DNA of 64,000 nt from Psychromonas ossibalaenae ATCC BAA-1528 (GTDB taxonomy: Bacteria > Pseudomonadota > Gammaproteobacteria > Enterobacterales > Psychromonadaceae): assembly GCF_000381745.1 (NCBI RefSeq), contig NZ_KB906984.1, positions 30,157 through 94,156 on the forward strand. Reading direction: 5' to 3'. This document shows positions 26,864-35,673 of this stretch, piece by piece. Both the position numbers and the translations under genes were made by a program. The notes under the pieces are model-generated. The model was not told where the DNA came from. It worked only from the letters and a program-made list of their open reading frames with translations, and searched no databases. Each line of letters opens with the position of its first letter. Positions within the stretch are counted from its first letter, which is position 1.

Positions 26864-27919
26864 ATGAAAAATCAAATTTCGGAATTAAAACGACATCTGT
26901 TGACTGGTACCAGCCATATGCTGCCGTTTATTGTTGCCGGTGGTGTACTGCTTGCTTTATCTGTCATGCTCAACGGTAAAGGCGCACAGCCTGAAGGCGT
27001 ATTTTTAACTGGTATCTGGGACATGGGTATCGCGGGTTTTACCCTGTTTATTCCAGTATTAGGCGGTTACATTGCCTACTCGATTGCTGACCGCCCGGCT
27101 TTAGCACCCGGTATGATCGGTGCCTATTTAGCGAACCAGGTTAACGCCGGTTTCCTCGGCGCAATCATTGTCGGCTTTCTTGCTGGTTACGTGGTACTGA
27201 CACTGAAAAAGATCCCACTGTCAACCAGACTGCGCGCACTGTCGACCTATTTTATCCTGCCTATCGGCGGCACCTTTATCGTATCCGGATTAGTTATCTG
27301 GGTAATCGGCGGCCCGATTGCTTATGCCATGGCGAATATGAATGAATGGCTGCAGGGTATGGCCGGTGCTTCTAAAGCGGTATTAGGTGTAATTCTAGGT
27401 GGTATGACAGCCTTTGATATGGGCGGCCCGATCAACAAAGTGGCTACATTGTTTGCACAAACTCAAGTATTTGAAAATCCACAGCTGATGGGCGGCGTGG
27501 GCGTGGCTATCTGTGTTCCACCTCTAGGTATGTTCCTGGCGACATTAATGTCACCTAAACGTTACAGCGCTGAAGAACGTGAAGCAGGTAAAGCGGCCGG
27601 CATCATGGGCTGTATCGGTATTACTGAAGGCGCGATTCCATTTGCGGCTCAAGATCCGCTGCGTGTAATTCCATCCATTGTAGCCGGTGCGATTGTCGGT
27701 AATGTGACCGCCTTTATGTTTAATGTTGCTAACCATGCACCATGGGGCGGGCTGATTGTACTGCCGGTAGTTGACGGACGAATTTATTACATTGCGGCAA
27801 CCGCAGCCGGTGCACTTACCACTGCGATCATCGTTAATATACTGAAAAAACCCATTGCTGAACGCGATGAAACTGAGACACAAGAAAAACAAGACTCTCT
27901 TGAGTTAGACTTTAACTAA
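26864..27919 (+). CDS. PTS fructose-family EIIC permease
   Basis: 351 aa, inner membrane, a stand-alone EIIC. It begins HLLTGTSHMLPFIVAGGVLL and carries FDMGGPINKVATLFAQ and FAAQDPLRVIPSIVAG, the signature loops of fructose-type EIIC proteins. The ATG at 26864 is chosen because GGAG lies about 9 nt upstream and the protein then begins like other EIICs. It is followed after 21 bases by its EIIB. No EIIA is in this operon, so phosphate must come from another EIIA in the window (14877, 17511 or 56283). Confidence 0.9.
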   Translation: MKNQISELKRHLLTGTSHMLPFIVAGGVLLALSVMLNGKGAQPEGVFLTGIWDMGIAGFTLFIPVLGGYIAYSIADRPALAPGMIGAYLANQVNAGFLGAIIVGFLAGYVVLTLKKIPLSTRLRALSTYFILPIGGTFIVSGLVIWVIGGPIAYAMANMNEWLQGMAGASKAVLGVILGGMTAFDMGGPINKVATLFAQTQVFENPQLMGGVGVAICVPPLGMFLATLMSPKRYSAEEREAGKAAGIMGCIGITEGAIPFAAQDPLRVIPSIVAGAIVGNVTAFMFNVANHAPWGGLIVLPVVDGRIYYIAATAAGALTTAIIVNILKKPIAERDETETQEKQDSLELDFN

Positions 27920-27940
27920 TCCAAAAATAAGGTTACAAAC

Positions 27941-28255
27941 ATGAAAATATTAGGCGTTACATCCTGCCCGTCAGGCGTTGCACATACTTATATGGCAGCA
28001 GAAGCATTAGAAACAGCAGCTAAAAGCAAAGGCTGGACAGTAAAAATAGAAACTCAGGGTGCTATCGGCATTGAAAATGAAATCACTCTTTCAGAAGTAC
28101 AGGATGCCGATATCATTATTCTGACTAAAGATATCGCCATTAAAAAAGAAGAGCGTTTTAAAGACAAAAAAATCGTGCGTATCGGTGTATCAGACGCAGT
28201 GAAGAAAGCACCGCAGATTATGGATAAAATTGCAGCGCACCTTGCTTCAGCATAA
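27941..28255 (+). CDS. PTS fructose-family EIIB subunit
   Basis: 104 aa. Active Cys9 sits in VTSCPSGVAHTYMAAEALE, and VKIETQGAIGIEN is the second conserved loop. It transfers phosphate from an EIIA to the sugar carried by the EIIC encoded just upstream; the pair forms one transcription unit ending in a strong hairpin. AAGG precedes the start. It is the most divergent of the three separate EIIBs in this window, which suggests a different sugar or partner. Confidence 0.92.
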   Translation: MKILGVTSCPSGVAHTYMAAEALETAAKSKGWTVKIETQGAIGIENEITLSEVQDADIIILTKDIAIKKEERFKDKKIVRIGVSDAVKKAPQIMDKIAAHLASA

Positions 28256-28278
28256 ATCTATACAGCCATAATTATCTT

Positions 28279-28307
28279 GCGGGACGAAGCTTTTTTGTCC
28301 CGCTTTT
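28279..28307 (+). terminator. Intrinsic terminator after EIIB
   Basis: Arms GCGGGAC and GTCCCGC with an 11-nt loop, followed by TTTT. Confidence 0.88.
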
Positions 28308-28666
28308 AATTCACAGCAAAAAAACTGTTATACCCGGATCACTTTACTGAATAAATTATGTCGTAAATAATCGCTAAGTAGCGATAATAGAAAGGATAAA
28401 TAGAGTGATATTGAGGGAAACAGGCTGCAGAGATACATTACGAAATGTATTTTAGAATTCAAATCCCCCCGCCTCTACAATAGATGAAGATGATAAATCT
28501 TCTTCATCTGCTCCATTTTTACAGCCTGAATATAAACAAGGACCCGCGTTAGACTTTTTAAAATTAAACGCTGCGTATTTTTGCTAAAGGGATATTAGCA
28601 TCTAGCAGTCTCTTGAACTGGTCTCAAGAGACAACCTGATACTTCCTACAATGCAGAATAACCATT
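28308..28666. other. Intergenic region upstream of the second AraC-type gene
   Basis: 359 bp, AT-rich, presumably promoter and leader of the regulator gene. No repeat or known operator recognised. Confidence 0.4.
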
Positions 28667-29509
28667 ATGAAGAATACGTTTGCTGATCTACTGGACAACG
28701 CTATCACGGATAGTGAGTCCTTTAATAAAATCTGGTTTGCCGGTGACAGCACGCCGCCGCCGGAGTCCAGTTATCAGGTTAACTTTCCCCGTTTAGAGCT
28801 GGTCTTTAAAGGACGCTACGAAAACCTCCTGGAAACCGAACAACAGAATGTCGATAATATTTTTCTAGACAGCGGTAATGCGCTGTTTATTCCGGCCAAC
28901 GCCTGGAATAAACCCAGCTGGAATCATGAATGTTCGGTACTCAGCCTGCTGTTTGGTAAAAACCAGCTTGGCCTGAGCCTGGTCAGTAAACACGAAAATG
29001 AAGAGGGATTCTACGATGTGATCAAATACAGTGTATCGCAGCGTACCGGTCATGCTATCGAGCATATTCTTTCCGCATTAAGCACTCTTGCTCATGAAAA
29101 ACAAAAACAGCCGGTAGACCGCTACCTGCTGCAGGCGCTGCTCAGCTACTGTAAAGAGATGATTGAAAACCCGTGTGATGAAAGCAGCCGGCGCAGTGAA
29201 GATATCTTTAAAGGGATCTGCATTTATGTACAGGAAAACTTCCACCGTAATATTAACCGTAACACGGTAGCGATGCGTTTTAATATTTCACCTAATCACT
29301 TATCACGCCTGTTCCGCCAGGAAGGTCACATGCGCTTTGCTGACTATATCTCCTGGGTGCGTCTGGAGCGGGCAAAATTCATGCTCAAGCGTTATAACTT
29401 CCGCCTTGAAGAGGTCGCGCAGCGCTGCGGTTATCAGGATTCCAATTATTTCTGCCGCGTATTCAAACGCAAAACCGGAAAAACCCCCACCCAGTACCGC
29501 AGTTATTAA
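28667..29509 (+). CDS. AraC-family transcriptional regulator (PTS locus 2)
   Basis: 280 aa with a cupin-like N-terminal sensing half (SSYQVNFPRLELVFKGRYEN, GNALFIPANAWNKPSW) and a C-terminal AraC helix-turn-helix pair (NISPNHLSRLFRQEGHMRFA; EEVAQRCGYQDSNYFCRVFK). It is a paralogue of the regulator at 16000, sharing nearly all motifs, which implies similar ligands and probably similar DNA sites. It follows the EIIC-EIIB operon on the same strand but after a terminator and 411 bp, so it has its own promoter. A role in controlling that PTS and perhaps the GH92 genes is inferred. Confidence 0.88.
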   Translation: MKNTFADLLDNAITDSESFNKIWFAGDSTPPPESSYQVNFPRLELVFKGRYENLLETEQQNVDNIFLDSGNALFIPANAWNKPSWNHECSVLSLLFGKNQLGLSLVSKHENEEGFYDVIKYSVSQRTGHAIEHILSALSTLAHEKQKQPVDRYLLQALLSYCKEMIENPCDESSRRSEDIFKGICIYVQENFHRNINRNTVAMRFNISPNHLSRLFRQEGHMRFADYISWVRLERAKFMLKRYNFRLEEVAQRCGYQDSNYFCRVFKRKTGKTPTQYRSY

Positions 29510-29891
29510 TACATTATTAAGCAAAATATATGTTACCAACACCCTACTGCTCTGCTCTACAGCGTACTGACAGAAAAATTGCGCTTAGCAGACAGGCTGT
29601 TTGTCGGCCTTGTCAGTGAAGTCAATATTTTCTAAAACGGTAGAATCATTAAATATTAACCTCCCCCCACCCCAGGTACCACTAAATAGGCTGAAAAATC
29701 ACATTAATTTGCCTCCACAGTCTATTTGTGACAAAAACCATGTATTATTAACAACTTAAGTTTTTGGCTAGGCAATATACGCTTCCATTTAACAACAAGG
29801 CAGCTAATAAACAGCAGCATGCTGAACAGCAAAACTGCCCAGATAAAGGTTAACAGCACTACTTATTTATCATTATTAACAAGGGTAAATC
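29510..29891. other. Intergenic region upstream of the pyrimidine operon
   Basis: 382 bp. Contains a stretch of C-rich bases (about 29660-29675) and the presumed promoter of preT. No operator recognised. Confidence 0.4.
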
Positions 29892-31242
29892 ATGAATTTT
29901 ACAAACGATATAAAATCAGAACGCCTGCTTGATGTAGAAATAATTACTAATTTTACAGATATATCCCCAATCCTCACCGAAAAACAAGCCTTAGCAGCTA
30001 GTGAACGCTGCCTTTTCTGCCATGATGCACCTTGTATCAATGCCTGCCCGACAGCTATCGATATTCCGTTATTTATCCGAAAAATCAACAGTGGTAATCT
30101 TCACGGCGCGACCAAAGAAGTCCTGTCAGCCAATATTCTAGGCGGGAGCTGTGCCCGAGTCTGTCCAGAAGAAACCTTGTGTGAGCAGGCATGTGTGAGA
30201 AATACGCATGAAGAAGCACCGGTAGAAATTGCCCGCCTGCAGCGCTATGCCGTTGATAATTTAGACCCTCTAATGCCTCATCCTTTTGTGCGGAGTAAAG
30301 AAACAAATAAACATATCGCGATTATTGGGGCCGGTCCAGCCGGGCTTGCCTGTGCTCATCAGCTTGCTGTAAACGGCCATCAAGTCACTATTTTTGAAGC
30401 TGCGCCTAAAAGCGGCGGTCTAAATGAATACGGAATAGCACAGTACAAGCTGGTTGATGACTATGCGCAAAAAGAAGTCAACTTTCTTCTAAAAATTGGC
30501 GGAATAAACATCCAGTATGATCACGCACTAGGTAAAGATATTTCACTTCTTCAATTACGCGAAACTTATGACGCTGTATTTATCGCTATCGGTATGAACG
30601 CAGTTAATAAATTAAATATTCCCGGTGAAACAGCGGCCGGTGTCGAAGATGCCGTTGCTTATATTCGTACATTACGTCAGGAGAAAAATTTAGCAGCTCT
30701 GCCTGTCGGACGCAGGGTTGTCGTTATAGGGGGGGGGGATGACAGCCATAGATATTGCAGTACAGAGTAAAAAATTAGGTGCTGAAGAAGTCACTATTGC
30801 TTATCGCCGCGATAAAAAATCAATGGGCGCTTCACCTCATGAGCAGGAGCTAGCACATAAAAACGATATTAGTTTTATTTATAATGTTCAACCGCAAAAG
30901 GTAACCACCAGCCAGGCAGGTATTACAGCGATCGAGTTTAATCGTACCAGGATAGACAGCAGCGGTAAGTTAACGCCCACAGATACCATTCTTTCCCTAC
31001 CCTGCGACGTTGTATTTAAAGCCGTCGGTCAACACTTTGAAAATTCATCACTATCAGCAGAAGAGGAACAGCCTCGCTTGAATCAACAGGGAAGAATCGC
31101 GGTAGATGATAATTATCAAACTAGTTTAACAGGCGTTTATGCCGGTGGAGACTGTATTAACGGCAAGGATTTAGTAGTAGAGGCAGTTAATCACGGCACT
31201 CAGGCAGCTTTAGCGATTCATCAACAATTACAACAAGATTAA
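29892..31242 (+). pseudogene. preT: preT (dihydropyrimidine dehydrogenase NADH/Fe-S subunit), frameshifted at a G10 tract
   Basis: The intact reading would be 449 aa of the GltD/PreT family, passing electrons from NAD(P)H to PreA. The N-terminal Fe-S segments are visible (CLFCHDAPCINACPT; CARVCPEETLCEQACV), then the FAD motif IAIIGAGPAGLACAHQLAVN. At 30729-30738 there are ten G; nine would give VVVIGGGMTAIDIA, the family's NAD-binding motif, while ten G shift the frame into a stop 11 codons later (at 30768-30770). The remaining 167 codons (frame open from 30739) continue the family normally to GDCINGKDLVVEAVNHGTQA. One extra G in a homopolymer could be a sequencing error, a recent mutation or a phase-variable switch. 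AAGGG precedes the start. First gene of an operon with preA and an NCS1 permease. Confidence 0.88.
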
Positions 31243-31252
31243 CAGGGAATAA

Positions 31253-32527
31253 ATGATGGCAAATTTAGCATGTGAATTTATAGGAATTAAATCAATCAAC
31301 CCTTTCTGGCTAGCTTCTGCTCCGCCCACAGACAAAGCGTATAATGTCATTCGAGCATTTGAAGCCGGCTGGGGTGGGGTTGTCTGGAAAACACTAGGAG
31401 AAGACCCGGCTCCCGTTAATGTTTCTTCACGTTATGTGGCTCACTATGGTCAAAACAGACAAGTATCAGGGTTCAGCAATATTGAGCTAGTCAGTGACCG
31501 GCCGCTGCAGGTAAATCTGGATGAAATTACTCAAGTAAAAAAAGACTGGCCGGACAGAGTTATTATTGTCTCATTAATGGTGCCCTGTGAAGAGAATGCC
31601 TGGAAAAATATATTACCCCGAGTTGAAGCTACCGGCGCTGACGGTATAGAGCTTAATTTCGGCTGCCCTCACGGCATGCCGGAGCGTGGTATGGGGGCAG
31701 CTGTCGGTCAGGTACCGGAATATATTGAAATGGTTACCCGTTGGTGCAAGCAGTACAGCTCACTGCCGGTCATCGTAAAATTAACACCAAATATTACCGA
31801 TATTCGTCAGCCGGCAGCTGCTGCAATGCGTGGCGGCGCTGATGCAGTTAGCCTGATTAATACTATTAATTCTATTCCATCAGTCAATCTCGACACTATG
31901 TCGCCGGAGCCGAGTGTTGATGGAAAAAGTACTAACGGCGGTTACTGCGGCTCTGCTGTAAAACCGATTGCCTTAAGCATGGTATCGCAGATTGCTCGCA
32001 ACCCAGAAACCTCCAGTCTGCCGATCTCGGGCATAGGCGGCGTTTCTAACTGGCGTGATGCGGCCGAATTCATTACCTTAGGCGCCAGTAACGTTCAAAT
32101 TTGTACTGCTGCGATGTTATACGGCTTCAAAATTATTGACGATTTATGTGACGGCCTAAGTGACTGGATGGATAAAAAAGGTTATCAGTCAATAAGCGAC
32201 TTTAGTCGGGCTGCTGTTGTAAATACCGTCGCCTGGCAGGAACTCAATATTAATTACAAACGCATTGCATATATTAATCAGGATGCCTGTATTCAGTGCG
32301 GACGCTGTTTTGCCGCCTGCGAAGATACTTCGCATCAGGCGGTTTTAAAAAGTGGTGATATCGATAACAGAAAATACAGCATCATCGATGAAGAGTGTGT
32401 CGGCTGTAATTTATGTCAAATTACCTGTCCAGAGCCGGGTGTCATTGTTATGCAGGATGTTGAAACTGGAAAAGCCTCCCTAAACTGGAAGAATCACCCT
32501 AAAAATCCCTATCAGGAAAAAATTTAA
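31253..32527 (+). CDS. preA: NAD-dependent dihydropyrimidine dehydrogenase subunit PreA
   Basis: 424 aa. The first about 320 residues are a flavin (FMN) TIM barrel of the dihydroorotate-dehydrogenase type (WLASAPPTDKAYNVIRAFEA; FGCPHGMPERGMGAAVGQ; VIVKLTPNITDI; ISGIGGVSNWRDAAEF). The C-terminal part holds two 4Fe-4S clusters (CIQCGRCFAAC and CVGCNLCQITCPE). With PreT it reduces uracil or thymine to the dihydro form. AGGGA precedes the first ATG. It lies 10 bases after the preT frame. If preT is truly broken, this subunit lacks its electron donor. No dihydropyrimidinase is in the window. Confidence 0.93.
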   Translation: MMANLACEFIGIKSINPFWLASAPPTDKAYNVIRAFEAGWGGVVWKTLGEDPAPVNVSSRYVAHYGQNRQVSGFSNIELVSDRPLQVNLDEITQVKKDWPDRVIIVSLMVPCEENAWKNILPRVEATGADGIELNFGCPHGMPERGMGAAVGQVPEYIEMVTRWCKQYSSLPVIVKLTPNITDIRQPAAAAMRGGADAVSLINTINSIPSVNLDTMSPEPSVDGKSTNGGYCGSAVKPIALSMVSQIARNPETSSLPISGIGGVSNWRDAAEFITLGASNVQICTAAMLYGFKIIDDLCDGLSDWMDKKGYQSISDFSRAAVVNTVAWQELNINYKRIAYINQDACIQCGRCFAACEDTSHQAVLKSGDIDNRKYSIIDEECVGCNLCQITCPEPGVIVMQDVETGKASLNWKNHPKNPYQEKI

Positions 32528-32575
32528 GCTTACTGATACTCACAATAATGTTCCACACAAGAAAAGGAAGGCAAG

Positions 32576-34075
32576 ATGCTAACCAGTTTACCCATTACAC
32601 GTCGTGATACGTGTAATGATAATAAAACTTTGTTTACATCATCGGCTCGCCAGAGTGGTGAGTTCATTGAGCTCAATGTGCAAAAAGACATTTCTGACAG
32701 TCCGCTTTACAATAAAGATCTGGCTCCCACCAGCATTAAGCAGCGAACTTGGCATAAAGGCAATGTTGCAGCTTTATGGGTAGGTATGGCCATTTGTGTA
32801 CCTACGTACACGCTCGGAGGTGTATTAACTTCCTATTTTGGACTTTCTGTAGTAGAGGCTTTAATTACCATTCTTATCGCTAATATTATTGTTTTAATTC
32901 CACTCACACTCAATGCTTTTGCCGGCACTAAATATGGGATTCCTTTTCCTGTACTTTTACGTTCTTCTTTCGGTTTGTACGGTTCAAATATTCCCTGTTT
33001 GATTCGTGCAGTCGTGGCCTGCGGCTGGTTTGGTATACAAACGTTATTTGGCGGTATTGCCTGCCACCTTTTACTATCTACTGTCTCTCAGAGCTGGGCA
33101 TCACTCGGAAGTATTGGTGAGGTTTACGGTTTTTTCATTTTCTTAGCACTTAATCTTTACGTAGTAATAAAAGGCGCTAATTCAATTAAGAAATTAGAAA
33201 ACTGGTCCGCACCTATCCTGTTAACATCCGGAATAGGACTCATGCTCTGGGCACTACCGCAGATCAACTTACAAGAATTACTTTTAAGTAAAGTAGCTAG
33301 ACCTGAAACGGACAGTCCAGTTCCTTATTTTATGGCTGGAATAACCGCTATGGTTGGGTTTTGGGCAACATTAAGTTTAAATATTCCTGATTTCAGTCGT
33401 TTTGTTAAATCGCAGAAAGATCAAGTCATCGGACAGGTTATCGGGCTTCCTTTAACCATGTTTTTCTTTGCTGCATTAGGCGTCGTTTTAACTTCTGCTT
33501 CTGTCTCGCTGGTTGGCGAAGCCGTATCTGATCCTATTAACCTGATAGGTAAAATAAATGATCCGCTAATAGTTATCATTGCTATGATCTTAATTATTAT
33601 TGCTACGGTATCAACGAACAGTGCTTCAAATATCGTTTCACCCACTAACGATTTTCAGAATATGGCCCCAAAACTGATCAGTGAAAAGCGCGGAGTACTA
33701 CTAACCGGTTTTATCGGCGTACTCATCATGAGCTGGGAGCTAATGAAAAAGATGCACTGGATAGAATCAGACATCAGTACAGAAGCCTTATTTTCCAACT
33801 GGTTGTTAGGCTACTCCAGTTTACTCGGCCCTATTGCCGGCATCATGATTGTTGATTATTTTGTTATTAATAAACAGCAGTTAGATCTACCGTCCTTATA
33901 CAAAACGGGCGGCAGTTATGCCAATATTAATTATCAGGGCATGATAGCTTTTTTTCTCCCTGCACTGCTGACAATAAGCACATTAGTCACAGACGAAATG
34001 CACTGGTTCTATGATTACGCCTGGTTTACCGGTTCATTAACAGGCGCATTCATTTATTATGTTCTAAAAAAATAA
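32576..34075 (+). CDS. NCS1-family nucleobase permease
   Basis: 499 aa with a polar N-terminal 55 residues then about 12 hydrophobic helices. SPLYNKDLAPTSIKQRTW followed by NVAALWVGMAICVPTYTLGG is the NCS1 signature region (cytosine, uracil, allantoin, hydantoin permeases); TVSTNSASNIVSPTNDF is the later conserved loop. It is third in the pre operon, so uracil or thymine is the likely substrate, but the family does not fix this. AAGGAAGG precedes the ATG. It ends in a hairpin with T-run. Confidence 0.9.
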   Translation: MLTSLPITRRDTCNDNKTLFTSSARQSGEFIELNVQKDISDSPLYNKDLAPTSIKQRTWHKGNVAALWVGMAICVPTYTLGGVLTSYFGLSVVEALITILIANIIVLIPLTLNAFAGTKYGIPFPVLLRSSFGLYGSNIPCLIRAVVACGWFGIQTLFGGIACHLLLSTVSQSWASLGSIGEVYGFFIFLALNLYVVIKGANSIKKLENWSAPILLTSGIGLMLWALPQINLQELLLSKVARPETDSPVPYFMAGITAMVGFWATLSLNIPDFSRFVKSQKDQVIGQVIGLPLTMFFFAALGVVLTSASVSLVGEAVSDPINLIGKINDPLIVIIAMILIIIATVSTNSASNIVSPTNDFQNMAPKLISEKRGVLLTGFIGVLIMSWELMKKMHWIESDISTEALFSNWLLGYSSLLGPIAGIMIVDYFVINKQQLDLPSLYKTGGSYANINYQGMIAFFLPALLTISTLVTDEMHWFYDYAWFTGSLTGAFIYYVLKK

Positions 34076-34085
34076 GCTGAAACAT

Positions 34086-34121
34086 AAAGGCGCTCTTATT
34101 CATAAATAAGGCGCCCTTTTT
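34086..34121 (+). terminator. Terminator after the nucleobase permease gene
   Basis: An imperfect hairpin (AAAGGCGCTCTTATT against AATAAGGCGCCCTTT) followed by TTTT, 10 bases after the stop codon. Confidence 0.75.
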
Positions 34122-34135
34122 ACCATTCTGACTAG

Positions 34136-34156
34136 TTTCCATCCTCTGCGTGGAAA
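34136..34156. repeat. Degenerate REP-like hairpin
   Basis: TTTCCA-N9-TGGAAA with the loop TCCTCTGCG. It resembles the widespread REP sequence built on GTTCCCACGC...GCGTGGGAAC and mirrors the element at 35598 in opposite orientation. Confidence 0.4.
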
Positions 34157-34488
34157 TGCCCCCGCAACTATCTACCACCAGACAGAGCACGGCTTCAAGC
34201 AGTTTTTTTTAAACACACGGTCAAGAAAACACCAAGAAAAAAACACTATTAAAAATGTTAATAGATGCTATTAATATTCTGCTGTTCCTCTGCCCCGAGC
34301 CTCTCTGATAAGCTCATTTCCTTTATCGTACGACATAATTTTGCAGTTAATCATTTCTGCAAGACAATACTTTTGCAGTGTATTAAATCTTAATACAGCA
34401 GCTTATTTTAGCCGTTTAGTCTAGATACTCATTAGGAATCTCATTAATCATGGAAACCAATCATTAACCATCTTAACTCGTTTACAAA

Positions 34489-34521
34489 AAAGGCCATTAA
34501 CTCAGCAAGCTAATGGCCTTT
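34489..34521 (-). terminator. Isolated strong hairpin, terminator-like on the minus strand
   Basis: A perfect 11-bp stem, AAAGGCCATTA with TAATGGCCTTT, loop of 11 nt. On the minus strand it is followed by a T-run, as for a terminator, but no minus-strand gene precedes it. It may end an unannotated small RNA or mark a decayed gene. Confidence 0.5.
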
Positions 34522-34852
34522 ACCTTCGTGGATTAATATTTACTAAAACCTTACCCACAGAAACAACAAATTAAAATCGCAGTCACGCATAAAAACCTTC
34601 TTTTTTATACAGGAAAGCTCACCAATGCACTAGTCAATGGTTTCTCGGCCACTTTAGAAAGCACTATTGATAATCGTAATAATCACTATCAGCCATTTTT
34701 AGCGCATTTACTTTTAAAGTAGCAATCATCTTGTACAGACCGCTTTATCAAGCAAGCACTCGCTTAGGAGTATGTGCAACTTAAGAAGTTGCATCAAAAC
34801 AATAAACTAAATGCTGGGCGTAAAGCTCACCTCACTTTATTAGGATTAAATT

Positions 34853-35491
34853 ATGTTTAATAAGCTAACTGCTTTAGCTTCATTAGTGTTTTTACCATCG
34901 CTGGCTTTTGCTGAAAAACCTCAAGATATGACTGACCCAATGTCAGTTTATACGGGAGGAGAAATTACCGCCGGTAATAAAGGGCTAGGTGCATCTTTTC
35001 AATTTGGCTTACATAAAGGCGATTGGGGACTATTGGGCAAAATTGAAGCAGAAAATAACTTTGAAAGCTCCCGTGCTCGCTTCTTTGCTCCTAATAAAAA
35101 TACCGGTACGGGTCTATTTATCGATGCCGGTAGTGATAAATCCAATGAACTATTAACCAGCAATTATGCAACGCTTGGTGTAATGCAAGCCTTCACTATT
35201 TCAGACAAGGTCAAACTCTATAGCGCGATCACCCTTGGTAAGATGTGGGAGGAAAATAATCAGTTTCAAGAAACACAAATCATAACCAGTGTTAGCTATT
35301 TAAAATATGATTTTGCTGAAAAATTCTACCTTCAGCTTGCACCGCAATACAGTTACGGCCTTGATGGCGAAGAGATAAGAGATTTCTCAGCGGAGTTTCA
35401 AATTGGTTATAAAGTGGATCAAGATAACGTCATTGTCTTTACGGGGGATACCGATAATAACGCCTGGATAAGCTATCGTACCCGTTTTTAA
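34853..35491 (+). CDS. Small outer-membrane beta-barrel (porin-like) protein
   Basis: 212 aa with a clear signal peptide (cleavage after AFA, residue 20). The mature protein is made of alternating amphipathic strands (SFQFGLHKGDWGLLGKIEA; FYLQLAPQYSYGLDG; FSAEFQIGYKV) and ends with the aromatic Phe of ISYRTRF, as outer-membrane barrels do. Length suits 8 to 10 strands. AGGA lies about 8 nt before the ATG. I do not recognise the exact family; oligogalacturonate- or KdgM-type small porins have this build, and its position beside five glycoside hydrolases makes an oligosaccharide channel attractive but unproven. Confidence 0.7.
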   Translation: MFNKLTALASLVFLPSLAFAEKPQDMTDPMSVYTGGEITAGNKGLGASFQFGLHKGDWGLLGKIEAENNFESSRARFFAPNKNTGTGLFIDAGSDKSNELLTSNYATLGVMQAFTISDKVKLYSAITLGKMWEENNQFQETQIITSVSYLKYDFAEKFYLQLAPQYSYGLDGEEIRDFSAEFQIGYKVDQDNVIVFTGDTDNNAWISYRTRF

Positions 35492-35597
35492 CATTTTCAT
35501 GGACTGCTGGGCTTGTTTCCCCCTTGTAACAAGTCCGGCAACTGCTATGGACGGCCCCTTGCAGACGGCAAACTGCACAACAACCATCAAGTTATGC

Positions 35598-35620
35598 GTT
35601 CCCACACAGAGCATGGGAAC
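35598..35620. repeat. REP-like hairpin
   Basis: GTTCCCA-N9-TGGGAAC, close to the REP pattern associated with Y1 (RAYT) transposases in many proteobacteria. It sits between the barrel-protein gene and the first GH92 gene, next to a longer hairpin. Confidence 0.5.
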
Positions 35621-35658
35621 TAGTACCTTAACTCAGAGAGTTTGAGTCAAGGTACTAG
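35620..35658. terminator. Bidirectional hairpin between convergent genes
   Basis: A 16-base stem with one mismatch (CTAGTACCTTAACTCA with TGAGTCAAGGTACTAG) between the barrel-protein gene and the last GH92 gene of the minus-strand cluster. Confidence 0.6.
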
Positions 35659-35673
35659 ATAAAACTTCTTTTA

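Larger units (their letters stand above)
34122..34852. other. 731-bp region without a supportable gene
   Basis: It holds a degenerate REP-like hairpin (34136), a strong isolated hairpin (34489) and the promoter region of the barrel-protein gene. A reading frame of about 55 codons ending in a stop near 34722 has no start codon or ribosome site; it could be a gene remnant, but I cannot assign it. Confidence 0.4.

Noticed and set aside
31253..32527. Idea that PreA is inactive because the Cys present in mammalian dihydropyrimidine dehydrogenase (GLACGQ) reads GAAVGQ here.
   Set aside because: From memory, E. coli PreA also lacks a Cys at that place yet works, so this is normal bacterial variation.
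34559..34724. Reading frame of about 55 codons in the gene-less stretch before the barrel-protein gene.
   Set aside because: No start codon or ribosome site, and I recognise no family; kept only as a possible remnant.
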